Assembly (NCBI GenBank): GCA_964658655.1
Contig: CAZZZL010000007.1
Location: 1-64,000, forward strand
From: G963692885 sp964658655
GTDB taxonomy: Bacteria; Acidobacteriota; Terriglobia; Terriglobales; Acidobacteriaceae
Direction of reading: 5' to 3'
Length of the DNA stretch: 64,000 nucleotides
How positions within the stretch are numbered: position 1 is the stretch's first letter; each line of letters starts with the position of its first letter. The translations under genes were made by a program, and so were the position numbers. Below the pieces are notes generated by a model, which was not told the origin of the DNA, did not search any database, and saw nothing but the letters and a program-made list of their open reading frames with translations. Shown here piece after piece: positions 36,110 through 44,911 of the stretch.

Positions 36110-37875
36110 CCGAGTCTCGCAACCAGGACTCGCGTCGACAGACCTTCTCTCGATCGCTGGTGATTGAACGGTCGTGGCCGTTCGTCCTCGACCTCACGGT
36201 AGCGGTATCCTGCTTGGCCGCATTCTACGGCGTCCTGTATGTGGTGCGTTACTGGTTCAGCCCGCCGGAATCGACCGTCGTCATTTCGCAATCGATTCGG
36301 GCACTGCCCCTCTACGCCTTCTATTCCGTCGTGCGGATTGGTGTGGCGTACATCCTCAGCCTGATCTTCGCTGTCGGCTATGGCTACTTCGCTGCCTACC
36401 ATCCTCGCGCCGAAGCGTTGATGATTGCGATCCTCGACATCCTGCAATCGATACCGGTGCTCAGCTTTCTCCCGGGCGTGATGCTTGCCATGGTCGCGCT
36501 GGTGCCGTCGCATCAGCTCGGCATCGAGCTTGGTGCAATTGTCCTCATCTTCACGGGCGCGGTCTGGAACATGGCCTTCAGTTTCTACTCTTCGTTGAAA
36601 AGTATTCCACGTGAACTGCAGGAAGCTTCGCTGATCAACAATTTCACCGCGTGGCAGCGCTTCTGGCAACTTGAGCTGCCGGCTGGTGCGATCGGGCTGG
36701 TGTGGAACTCCATGATGTCCGTCGCCGGTGCGTGGTTCTTCCTGATGACCTGCGAGATGTTCCCGATCGGTAACCGCGATTTTCGTCTGCCTGGACTTGG
36801 CTCCTATCTGCAGACAGCGGCCGGCAATGATGACACGCGTTCGATGATCTGGGGCGTGATGGTGATGCTCGCCATCATCGTCATGACGGACCAGCTCGTA
36901 TGGCGTCCCGTGATCGCGTGGAGCAACAAGTTCAAGTTCGAACAAGTAGAGAGTACGCAGCGCGTGCGTTCGCCAATTCTATTTGCGCTGCAGAATGCGC
37001 GTGTTCTGAATTACATTCGCGAGCACACACTTGACCCGCTGGGCGAGAATGTTTCACTGCGCCTGGCTCGCCGCTACCAGCGTAATCGTCTACGGCCCGA
37101 TCACTCGGCTATAGAGAAGCGCAAGTCCACCGTCGTCAGCACACTGATCGCGGTTGTACTGCTTTGCGGAATTGCAGTTGCCGCATTCCACGCGTTGGCA
37201 CTGCTCAAAGACATCACCTGGCACGAAGTGCTTCACCTGCTGCAGGGCGCCGGAGCGACCTTCTTCCGCGTGAATGTATCGCTCCTGATAGCGTCCCTGT
37301 GGACCATTCCTGTAGGCGTTGCGATTGGCTTCAACCCGCGGCTGGCACGAATAGCACAGCCACTGGCGCAAATTGCCGCATCATTTCCGGCGCCGATCCT
37401 TTTCCCCATCCTGTTGCTCGCTCTTATCCATGTCGGGTCAGGCATCGGCATCGGATCCATTCTGCTCATGCTGCTGGGCACGCAGTGGTACATCCTCTTC
37501 AATGTCATTGCGGGCGCCATGGCCATTCCGAATGATCTGAAGGAAGTCTCGACCCTCTTCCACTTCAGCACTGTCCAGCGCTGGAAGACTGTCATCCTGC
37601 CCGGCATCTTCCCTTACCTGGTGACGGGACTGGTGACGGCATCGGGTGGCGCGTGGAATGCCAGCATCATTGCCGAATATTTCCACCTGCACGGACAGAC
37701 ACTGAGCACTTTAGGCCTGGGTGCGCAGATCAACTACGCAACAGACCACGCGCAATTTTCGACACTGCTGCTCGCGACCATCATCATGGCTATCATGGTA
37801 GTGACCATCAACCGGCTGGTTTGGCGCCCACTCTATCGATTGGCTGAGACCAAATATCGTCTCGGCGATCCATAA
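36106..37875 (+). CDS. Fused double ABC permease
   Basis: 589 residues in two homologous halves, each with about six membrane segments and a coupling loop. The loops are NNFTAWQRFWQLELPAGAIG in the first half and FHFSTVQRWKTVILPGIFPY in the second. A hydrophilic linker (about residues 280-335) joins them. It would form a whole transport channel with the preceding ATPase as a homodimer. The family is NitT/TauT-like (anion, sulfonate or related import), but there is no binding protein, so either it lies elsewhere or the system works without one. Its stop lies 2 bp from that of the convergent histidine kinase gene. Confidence 0.9.
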   Translation: MTESRNQDSRRQTFSRSLVIERSWPFVLDLTVAVSCLAAFYGVLYVVRYWFSPPESTVVISQSIRALPLYAFYSVVRIGVAYILSLIFAVGYGYFAAYHPRAEALMIAILDILQSIPVLSFLPGVMLAMVALVPSHQLGIELGAIVLIFTGAVWNMAFSFYSSLKSIPRELQEASLINNFTAWQRFWQLELPAGAIGLVWNSMMSVAGAWFFLMTCEMFPIGNRDFRLPGLGSYLQTAAGNDDTRSMIWGVMVMLAIIVMTDQLVWRPVIAWSNKFKFEQVESTQRVRSPILFALQNARVLNYIREHTLDPLGENVSLRLARRYQRNRLRPDHSAIEKRKSTVVSTLIAVVLLCGIAVAAFHALALLKDITWHEVLHLLQGAGATFFRVNVSLLIASLWTIPVGVAIGFNPRLARIAQPLAQIAASFPAPILFPILLLALIHVGSGIGIGSILLMLLGTQWYILFNVIAGAMAIPNDLKEVSTLFHFSTVQRWKTVILPGIFPYLVTGLVTASGGAWNASIIAEYFHLHGQTLSTLGLGAQINYATDHAQFSTLLLATIIMAIMVVTINRLVWRPLYRLAETKYRLGDP

Positions 37876-37876
37876 A

Positions 37877-39343
37877 TCACTGGACTGTCTCCGGGTCAGA
37901 CGCAGGAATCCAGAATGAGAATATTGTTCCCTGCACCGGCTGGCTGCGCACAGAAATTTTCCCCTGGTGCGCGTCGATAATCGCCTTGACGATGGCGAGT
38001 CCCATACCTGTTCCGTTGGGATGAGCGCCAGCTGTGGCTCCACGGAAGAACCTCTCGAAGACAAAAGGCTGCTCTTCCTCCGGAATGCCCGGGCCTGCAT
38101 TCTTGATCGCGACATGCAGTTTTCGACTGACCAGGATGACAGATATTTCGATAGCGGAATGCGCTGGGGAATATTGCAGCGCATTTTCGAGAAGATGCTT
38201 GAAGACGCGCCGGATCAGATCTGCGTCCATGAAGACGGGCGGCATATCCGCTGTGCACTCGACCTTCAGAGTCCGCCCGCGTAAAGGCGTGCGCAGACCA
38301 GCAATCACGGCGTCGATGATCGGCGGAAGCAGAACAGGCTCCTTCTGCAGATGGATTTCGCCGGTACTGAGCTGCGCCATGGTCACGGCCTCGTCGATCA
38401 GCGTGTTCATGCGGGTGCTTTCTTCCGTGATGACAGCCAGCAGGTCCTGGCGGGCAGCTTCATCGATTCCGGGATCGCTCGCGAGCGTTGTGGCGGCAAG
38501 GTTGATCCCGGTGAGCGGCGTGCGTAACTCATGGGTGATCGAATCCAGCACTGCGGTTCGCAGCAGTTCTCCGGCACGCGCAGCCTCTGATCTACTGTTG
38601 CGCTCGAGTGCTGATGCGCGTTCGATGGCGACGGCGGTCAAGCTTCCGATTGCGTCGTAAAATCCCTCCGAATATTCGCCCTCGGTCATGGCTAGAACGC
38701 CAAGCGCGCGCATACCCATCATCAGGGGGACGATACGAATACCGGATGCTGAACGGGACGACACCCCGGTCGCCTGCGTGGCGTCATGGAGGTTTTCCAT
38801 GCCGGTGAGCAGGTGCTCCGGGTCCCACATCGTGGCTGGCTCTTTTTCCGGCAGGTAGAGCGCGACGGCGCGCAACTGAAAGTTGGCAGCAATGAGCTCG
38901 GGGGCAGAGCTTGAAAGCTGCTGCAGTTTATCTTCAAGCAAGAGGCGCTGGCAGAAGGCATACAGCTTTTCGATCTCCAGGCTCTGCGCAGCCAGTGAAG
39001 CTGCCTGCCGCCGCTCTTTGGCCGAAATCTGGTTAACGGATATACTCGCGACCAGAAACGAGATAAGTGCCACCAGGTTTTGCGGATCGCCAATCGTCAG
39101 GCTTCCGTAGGGCGGAAGAAAATAGAAGTTATAGAGCAGTGCGCACAGGATGGAAAGATAGACCGAATAGATCAGCGGACGGCGAAATGACGTAAACAGG
39201 ATAAGGATCAGAAACGTGAGCGCAGCCGTCGTCTGGTTTACGTGAACGACGTGCAGATACGTAAAGACGACTAACAATGCGAGAAAGGTAAACAGCGCAT
39301 ACTGGCCGACCTGGAGTATCCAGCTTTCGCGCTCTGCGGGCAT
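37877..39343 (-). CDS. KdpD-like sensor histidine kinase, short form without KdpD/Usp domains
   Basis: 488 residues. Four closely spaced membrane helices at the N-terminus (about residues 10-105; a DUF4118 module) are followed by a GAF-like domain (about 145-245), a HisKA helix with the H-box SITHELRTPLTG, and the ATPase domain (N-box ENALQYSP, G-box AGPGIPEEE, GTGMGLAIVKAII). Classical KdpD has about 350 extra N-terminal residues (KdpD plus Usp) that sense K+ and bind signalling nucleotides; these are absent. It is divergent from the response regulator gene 171 bp away and near the kdp genes, so it is the likely partner of KdpE. Confidence 0.9.
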   Translation of the reverse strand: MPAERESWILQVGQYALFTFLALLVVFTYLHVVHVNQTTAALTFLILILFTSFRRPLIYSVYLSILCALLYNFYFLPPYGSLTIGDPQNLVALISFLVASISVNQISAKERRQAASLAAQSLEIEKLYAFCQRLLLEDKLQQLSSSAPELIAANFQLRAVALYLPEKEPATMWDPEHLLTGMENLHDATQATGVSSRSASGIRIVPLMMGMRALGVLAMTEGEYSEGFYDAIGSLTAVAIERASALERNSRSEAARAGELLRTAVLDSITHELRTPLTGINLAATTLASDPGIDEAARQDLLAVITEESTRMNTLIDEAVTMAQLSTGEIHLQKEPVLLPPIIDAVIAGLRTPLRGRTLKVECTADMPPVFMDADLIRRVFKHLLENALQYSPAHSAIEISVILVSRKLHVAIKNAGPGIPEEEQPFVFERFFRGATAGAHPNGTGMGLAIVKAIIDAHQGKISVRSQPVQGTIFSFWIPASDPETVQ

Positions 39344-39514
39344 AAATGCGACGATAGAGCATTTTCAGGCGCAATGCATATCGAACCCGGAAAAGCGATG
39401 GTGTTTCGTCCGGAAAATTCAAGCTCCTCTGCCTATCGAGGGCGTTCACTTCGACGATGAGCAGCGGCTTGTGCCATTCTGATGATGCAGGCATAGCGGA
39501 ATGAGGAGCGCAGA

Positions 39515-40201
39515 GTGGCTGAACGAATCCTGTTGATCGATGATGAACCCCAGATCACCCGCGTCTTACGAACGGCGCTCGGCGCACAGGGATTCGAGGT
39601 ACGTGCAGCCAACGATCCCGAAGACGGTCTGCTAATTTTCGAAGAGTGGAAGCCGGACCTTATCGTGACTGATCTGATGATGCCAGGCATCTCCGGCGTC
39701 GACGTCTGCAAGCGCGTTCGTGCTCACTCCAATGTGCCGATCATCGTGCTGTCCGTGCGCGATCAGGAGCGAACCAAGGTCGAGGCGCTCGACGCAGGGG
39801 CGGACGACTATATCACCAAGCCATTCGGTGCGCAGGAATTGCTGGCACGTGTACGCGCACATCTTCGACGTGCTCCAGAGAGGACTGAGACTTTACACCT
39901 GGAGACTGGCGACTTCGTTATAGATCTCGAACAACATTCCGCAACTGTGCAAGGCAAGTCCCTGACCCTGACGCCCACGGAGTTTGAGCTGCTATTTTAT
40001 TTCGCTCAGCATACCGGTAAAGTCATGCCGCATCGCACCTTGTTGAATGCCGTGTGGGGCGCGCAGTCTGTCCATCAGCCGGAATATCTGCGGGTTTTTA
40101 TTGGCCAGCTGCGCAAGAAGCTTGAAGCGCTGACGTCACGCCAGTATATCCAGACCGAGCCGTGGGTCGGTTATCGCTTTGTTTCCCAGGGCGTGGAGTA
40201 G
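39515..40201 (+). CDS. kdpE: KdpE-like OmpR-family response regulator
   Basis: 228 residues from a GTG at 39515 with GAGGAGCGCAGA upstream. A receiver domain (LIDDEPQIT; Asp in LIVTDLMMPG; Lys in YITKPFGAQE) is followed by a winged-helix DNA-binding domain (LTPTEFELLFYFAQHTGKV, YLRVFIGQLRKKLEAL, EPWVGYRFV), the KdpE type. It lies directly upstream of the kdpFABC genes and next to the KdpD-like kinase, so it most likely turns on the potassium operon when K+ is low. Confidence 0.93.
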   Translation: MAERILLIDDEPQITRVLRTALGAQGFEVRAANDPEDGLLIFEEWKPDLIVTDLMMPGISGVDVCKRVRAHSNVPIIVLSVRDQERTKVEALDAGADDYITKPFGAQELLARVRAHLRRAPERTETLHLETGDFVIDLEQHSATVQGKSLTLTPTEFELLFYFAQHTGKVMPHRTLLNAVWGAQSVHQPEYLRVFIGQLRKKLEALTSRQYIQTEPWVGYRFVSQGVE

Positions 40202-40207
40202 CCCTAC

Positions 40208-40250
40208 TCCTTTACGACTTTCTTACGCGCCCGACACAGACTCCTTACGG
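40208..40250 (+). promoter_or_regulatory. Candidate KdpE-binding repeats in the kdp promoter region
   Basis: The pentamer TTACG occurs at 40212, 40223 and 40245. The gaps are 11 and 22 bases, so all lie on one face of the helix, as expected for OmpR-type regulators. Each copy is in a similar context (CCTTTACG, TTTCTTACG, CTCCTTACGG). The site ends about 70 bases before the first small kdp reading frame. Confidence 0.5.
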
Positions 40251-40320
40251 CTGCTGCATTTAACTAAATCGAGTGCCTGCACTGTGCCCATCTATCCAGT
40301 GCCCGCAGTCGAGGTTTGCC

Positions 40321-40407
40321 GTGCTTGATATTTTCTTCGTCTTGTTAACCATTGCCTTTTTTGCGCTCACCCTGCTGTATGTGCAGGCTTGTGAAAGGTT
40401 GCGCTAA
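40321..40407 (+). CDS. 28-residue membrane peptide upstream of kdpF
   Basis: A GTG-started frame (MLDIFFVLLTIAFFALTL... ending ACERLR) with one hydrophobic helix and a charged end. It lies two bases from the kdpF start and its composition is close to that of small peptides known upstream of kdpF in many genomes. It is probably a membrane peptide of the Kdp system, or a leader controlling translation of the next genes. Too short for automated gene calls. Confidence 0.7.
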   Translation: MLDIFFVLLTIAFFALTLLYVQACERLR

Positions 40408-40409
40408 CC

Positions 40410-40499
40410 GTGACGACTACCACCTCAATTGTGCTCTTTGTAACCGCCGTGATTTTTGTCTACCTGGTGTTCGCCTTACTGCGTCCGGAGAAGTTCTGA
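40410..40499 (+). CDS. kdpF: KdpF, small subunit of the potassium ATPase
   Basis: 29 residues from a GTG at 40410. One membrane helix (IVLFVTAVIFVYLVFALL) and the family end LLRPEKF. KdpF stabilises the KdpABC complex. Its stop lies one base before the kdpA ATG. Confidence 0.9.
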   Translation: MTTTTSIVLFVTAVIFVYLVFALLRPEKF

Positions 40500-40500
40500 C

Positions 40501-42225
40501 ATGACTGCCAACGGATGGTTTCAATTCATCGTTTTCTTTGCCGTGCTGCTCGCATTGATGAAGCCGCTAGGCCTCTATATCGCAAGTGTGCTCGAAGGCC
40601 AGAAGACATTTCTCGATCCTGTTTTAAAGCCCGTGGAGCGATTGATTTATCGGATCGGCGGCGTTGAGGAACAGCATGAAATGGACTGGCGGGAGTATGC
40701 GCTGGCGCTGTTGATTTTCAGTGCCGTTTCCATGCTGCTCACTTATTTCATCGAGCGTCTGCAGCACGTGCTTCCCTGGAATCCGCAGCACCTGGTCGGC
40801 GTCGCCGCTGACCTTGCGTGGAATACCGCGGCTTCATTCACAACCAACACCAACTGGCAGTCCTATACCCCTGAAAGCACGATGAGCTACTTCACCCAGA
40901 TGGTGACACTGGCTTATCACAACTTCACATCGGCCGCCTGCGGCATCGCAGTGGCGATCACAGTGATCCGCGGATTGTTCCGCAAAGAATCAAAGACCAT
41001 CGGCAATTTCTGGGTCGACGTGACGCGTGGCCTGCTTTGGATCCTGCTGCCGCTCTGCATCGTGTTGACGCCCATCCTGATTGAGCAGGGCGTGACACAG
41101 AATCTTCACAGCTACACTGTCGCGACTACCCTCGAACATCAGACACAGACCATTGCGCAAGGGCCGGTTGCTTCGCAGGAAGCAATCAAGATGCTTGGCA
41201 CAAACGGCGGTGGTTTTTTCAACGCCAACAGCGCGCACCCTTTCGAAAATCCGACACCCCTGACAAACTTCCTTGAGATACTTGCCATCTTCCTGATCCC
41301 TGCGGCACTCACGGTGACGCTGGGCAAGTTGAGTGGTTCGCCGGGACATGGCTGGGCTGTTTTCTCAACTATGACGATCCTGTTCGTGATTGGACTGGTC
41401 ACGGTCTACTGGGCAGAATCGCAGCCGCATCCTCTTCTGCACGGAGTGACACAACAGGTGTCTGCCATCAGCCCGGGCGGCAACATGGAGGGCAAGGAGA
41501 CGCGCTTCGGCATCGCCGGCAGTTCCCTCTTCGCCGTGACGACCACTGACGCGAGCTGCGGTGCGGTCAATAGCATGCATGATTCATTCACTCCTCTCGG
41601 AGGCATGGTTCTGCTGGCGAACATCCTGCTCGGAGAAATCATCTTTGGCGGCGTCGGTGCAGGCATGTACGGCATGCTGATCTTCGTGGTGCTATCGGTG
41701 TTTATTGCGGGATTGATGGTTGGGCGCACACCGGAATATCTCGGCAAGAAGATCGAAGCCTTCGACATTAAGATGTCGATGCTCTATGTACTGATTTTTC
41801 CGCTCATCATTCTCATACTGACGGCAATCTCAGTACTCGCGCCGAAGATGGGATTGAGCGCATTGAGCAACAACGGTCCACATGGCCTGACCGAGATGCT
41901 TTATGCGTTTACATCAGCGACGGGGAATAACGGTTCGGCATTTGCAGGTCTCAGTGCAAATACTCACTGGTTCAATTACACCCTGGGTTTTGCCATGCTG
42001 GGCGGACGCTTCCTGATGATCATCCCGGTACTGGCACTGGCTGGAAACCTTGCGCAGAAAAAAACAGTACCGCCGTCGCCTGGAACTTTCCCCGTGAATA
42101 CCGGATTGTTCGCCGTGTTGCTGACGGGCGTCATCCTGATTGTCGGCGCTCTTACTTTCTTCCCAGTCGTAAGCCTGGGACCCATTCTCGAACACTTGCT
42201 GCTACACGCAGGCAAAACCTTTTAG
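40501..42225 (+). CDS. kdpA: Potassium-transporting ATPase subunit KdpA
   Basis: 574 residues from the ATG at 40501; the frame extends back to 40456 but overlaps kdpF, whose stop separates them. It forms the K+-selective pore. Selectivity-loop regions are visible: NTNWQSYTPE, GTNGGGFFNANSAHPFENP, GAVNSMHDSFTPLGG and TSATGNNGSAFAGLSAN. Ten membrane segments are expected. The size matches KdpA of Gram-negative bacteria. Confidence 0.97.
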   Translation: MTANGWFQFIVFFAVLLALMKPLGLYIASVLEGQKTFLDPVLKPVERLIYRIGGVEEQHEMDWREYALALLIFSAVSMLLTYFIERLQHVLPWNPQHLVGVAADLAWNTAASFTTNTNWQSYTPESTMSYFTQMVTLAYHNFTSAACGIAVAITVIRGLFRKESKTIGNFWVDVTRGLLWILLPLCIVLTPILIEQGVTQNLHSYTVATTLEHQTQTIAQGPVASQEAIKMLGTNGGGFFNANSAHPFENPTPLTNFLEILAIFLIPAALTVTLGKLSGSPGHGWAVFSTMTILFVIGLVTVYWAESQPHPLLHGVTQQVSAISPGGNMEGKETRFGIAGSSLFAVTTTDASCGAVNSMHDSFTPLGGMVLLANILLGEIIFGGVGAGMYGMLIFVVLSVFIAGLMVGRTPEYLGKKIEAFDIKMSMLYVLIFPLIILILTAISVLAPKMGLSALSNNGPHGLTEMLYAFTSATGNNGSAFAGLSANTHWFNYTLGFAMLGGRFLMIIPVLALAGNLAQKKTVPPSPGTFPVNTGLFAVLLTGVILIVGALTFFPVVSLGPILEHLLLHAGKTF

Positions 42226-42263
42226 CGCGCACCTGCCCTGAGCAGCGAACGAGGAAAATCTCC

Positions 42264-44297
42264 ATGGCAAAAAAACAGAGTTTATGGGACCCGGCAATCC
42301 TGTCGCAGGCAGCCGGCGGTGCTTTCACCAAGCTGAATCCGAAGTACATGTTGAAGAACCCGGTAATGCTGGTCGTCGAAGTCGGCAGTGTCGTCACGAC
42401 TGTCCTGCTCATCCAGGACCGCTTCAAGCATTCCAACAATTTCGGCTTCGACCTGCAGATCACACTGTGGTTGTGGTTCACGGTGTTGTTCGCAAATTTC
42501 GCAGAAGCCATGGCGGAAGGCCGCGGCAAGGCGCAGGCTGACACGCTTCGCAAAGCCAAGGCTGATACGATCGCCCACCGTTTGCTGGCTGATGGAAACA
42601 CTGAAGATGTATCAAGCTCCAAGCTGCGTGTCGACGACGTGATCGTCGTGCCGGCTGGAGAATTTATTGCCGGCGATGGCGAGGTGATCGAGGGTGTCGC
42701 CTCCGTCGACGAATCGGCAATCACCGGTGAATCTGCCCCGGTCATTCGTGAGGCAGGTGGCGATCGCTCGGCTGTCACCGGCGGCACGCGCGTACTATCC
42801 GACTGGATCCGCGTCCGCATCACGTCTAATCCAGGCGAGACTTTTCTGGACCGGATGATCGCGCTCGTCGAAGGCGCGGAACGGCAGAAAACTCCGAATG
42901 AAATTGCGTTGAGCATTTTGCTTTCAGGGCTGACGATTGTCTTCCTGCTTGCAGTCACGACTCTGCAACCGTTCGCGATTTACTCGCAGGCGCCGCAGAC
43001 TATTTTTGTACTGGTCTCACTGCTGGTCTGCCTTATTCCTACGACGATCGGGGGCCTACTTTCTGCGATCGGCATCGCCGGCATGGACAGGCTGGTGCAG
43101 TACAACGTACTTGCCATGTCTGGCCGAGCCGTCGAGGCAGCAGGGGACGTCAATACACTTCTGCTCGACAAAACGGGCACGATCACGCTTGGCAATCGGC
43201 AGGCGACGGAGTTTATTCCTGCGCCTGACATTTCGCCCGAGCGACTGGCAGATGCCGCGCAGCTATCGTCGCTCTCGGACGAGACGCCGGAAGGCCGCTC
43301 GATCGTTGTGCTGGCCAAGGAAAAGTACGGTCTGCGCGGTCGCGACATGACTGCACTGCAGGCGGAGTTTGTTCCCTTCAGCGCACAGACACGCATGTCC
43401 GGAGTCAATTTCGGCGGCAACATCGTACGCAAAGGATCAGTCGACGCGATCGCACGTTTCCTTGAGGAGCAGGGGTCCAGCCTGCCGAAGAAAGTGCGCG
43501 ACAGCGTAGAAGACATCGCCCGCCTTGGCGGAACCCCGCTGGTCGTCGCTGAGAATAAGACAGCGCTCGGCGTGATCTATCTTAAGGACATCGTCAAGGG
43601 CGGTTTGAAAGAACGGCTAGCCCGGCTGCGCGCAATGGGCATTCGTACAGTCATGATCACAGGAGACAATCCCCTGACCGCCGCAGTGATTGCGCGGGAA
43701 GCCGGTGTAGATGATTTCCTAGCGGAAGCCAAGCCGAAAGACAAGATGGACCTGATCAAGCGCGAGCAGGCCAAGGGCAAGCTTGTCGCCATGACCGGCG
43801 ATGGCACAAACGATGCTCCGGCCCTCGCTCAGGCTGACGTGGGTGTCGCGATGAACTCAGGTACACAGGCAGCGAAAGAGGCCGGCAATATGGTCGATCT
43901 CGATTCCAATCCGACGAAGCTGATCGAGATCGTCGAAATTGGAAAGCAGTTGCTGATGACACGCGGTGCGCTGACCACGTTCTCTATTGCCAACGATGTG
44001 GCCAAGTATTTTGCGATCATCCCGGCGATGTTTGCAGGAGTGTTTCCAGTGCTGAATGCGCTAAACGTCATGCACCTGAATAATCCGCATTCAGCGATTC
44101 TTTCGGCCGTCATCTTCAACGCACTGGTCATTATTGCGCTGATTCCTCTGGCGCTGAAGGGCGTGAAGTACGCGCCTAAATCCGCACAGATATTGCTGCG
44201 GCAAAACCTGCTTATTTATGGAGTCGGCGGCGTTATTGTGCCGTTTGTCGGGATCAAGCTCATCGATCTTTGTTTGGTCCATCTACATCTGGCCTGA
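42264..44297 (+). CDS. kdpB: Potassium-transporting P-type ATPase subunit KdpB
   Basis: 677 residues, full length. Phosphorylation motif LLLDKTGTITLGN, TGES-like SAITGESAPV, hinge TGDGTNDAPALAQADVG and KxSxR-type MITGDNPLTAAVIA. ATG at 42264 with GAGGAAAATCTCC upstream. It hydrolyses ATP to drive K+ uptake through KdpA. Confidence 0.97.
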   Translation: MAKKQSLWDPAILSQAAGGAFTKLNPKYMLKNPVMLVVEVGSVVTTVLLIQDRFKHSNNFGFDLQITLWLWFTVLFANFAEAMAEGRGKAQADTLRKAKADTIAHRLLADGNTEDVSSSKLRVDDVIVVPAGEFIAGDGEVIEGVASVDESAITGESAPVIREAGGDRSAVTGGTRVLSDWIRVRITSNPGETFLDRMIALVEGAERQKTPNEIALSILLSGLTIVFLLAVTTLQPFAIYSQAPQTIFVLVSLLVCLIPTTIGGLLSAIGIAGMDRLVQYNVLAMSGRAVEAAGDVNTLLLDKTGTITLGNRQATEFIPAPDISPERLADAAQLSSLSDETPEGRSIVVLAKEKYGLRGRDMTALQAEFVPFSAQTRMSGVNFGGNIVRKGSVDAIARFLEEQGSSLPKKVRDSVEDIARLGGTPLVVAENKTALGVIYLKDIVKGGLKERLARLRAMGIRTVMITGDNPLTAAVIAREAGVDDFLAEAKPKDKMDLIKREQAKGKLVAMTGDGTNDAPALAQADVGVAMNSGTQAAKEAGNMVDLDSNPTKLIEIVEIGKQLLMTRGALTTFSIANDVAKYFAIIPAMFAGVFPVLNALNVMHLNNPHSAILSAVIFNALVIIALIPLALKGVKYAPKSAQILLRQNLLIYGVGGVIVPFVGIKLIDLCLVHLHLA

Positions 44298-44332
44298 ACA
44301 ATCAAGAATTGGAACGAACTAAGGAATCCATT

Positions 44333-44908
44333 ATGTTCTCAAACCATCTGAAAATCGCACTCCGCTTCACAGTTATCACGACGATTCTCTTTGGCGTCCT
44401 GTACCCGCTCCTGATGACTGGTTACGCACGAGCCGTCAACCAGAGAAAAGCAGATGGTCAGCTGATCGAGGCACAGAATACCGTCATTGGGTCGCGCATC
44501 ATCGGACAGAGCTTCACCAGCAGCGGCTACTTTCATGGCCGCCCCTCTGTGGCAGGCAATGGGTATGATGCCACGTCTTCTGGCGGCTCGAACCTGGGCC
44601 TCTCCAGTCAGAAGCTGGTCGCCCGTATTGAGCAGGACACGAAGGCCGCCGCAGCGGATAACCCTGGCACGCTCGTACCCTCAGAGCTCGTTGAAGCGTC
44701 TGGCTCAGGACTCGATCCGGACATCTCGCCCGCCGCTGCTCTCTACCAGGTGGAACGCGTGGCTAAGGCGAGACGGCTCGCCGCCGATAGCGTGCGACAC
44801 CTGGTGCTGAGTCACGTTCAGAATCGTCAGCTTGGCTTTCTCGGTGAACCACGGGTGAATGTGCTCACGCTCAACCTTGCGCTGGACACTCTATCGGCCG
44901 CCAGGTGA
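44333..44908 (+). CDS. kdpC: Potassium-transporting ATPase subunit KdpC
   Basis: 191 residues from the ATG at 44333; the longer frame from 44270 overlaps kdpB. One N-terminal membrane helix (FTVITTILFGVLYPLLMTGY) then a periplasmic-type domain with GSRIIGQSFTSSGYFHGRPS, SGGSNLGLSS, SGSGLDPDISPAAAL and VNVLTLNLALD. KdpC links KdpA and KdpB and raises ATP affinity. The stop lies 3 bp from the stop of the lasso cyclase gene on the other strand. Confidence 0.96.
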   Translation: MFSNHLKIALRFTVITTILFGVLYPLLMTGYARAVNQRKADGQLIEAQNTVIGSRIIGQSFTSSGYFHGRPSVAGNGYDATSSGGSNLGLSSQKLVARIEQDTKAAAADNPGTLVPSELVEASGSGLDPDISPAAALYQVERVAKARRLAADSVRHLVLSHVQNRQLGFLGEPRVNVLTLNLALDTLSAAR

Positions 44909-44911
44909 TGT

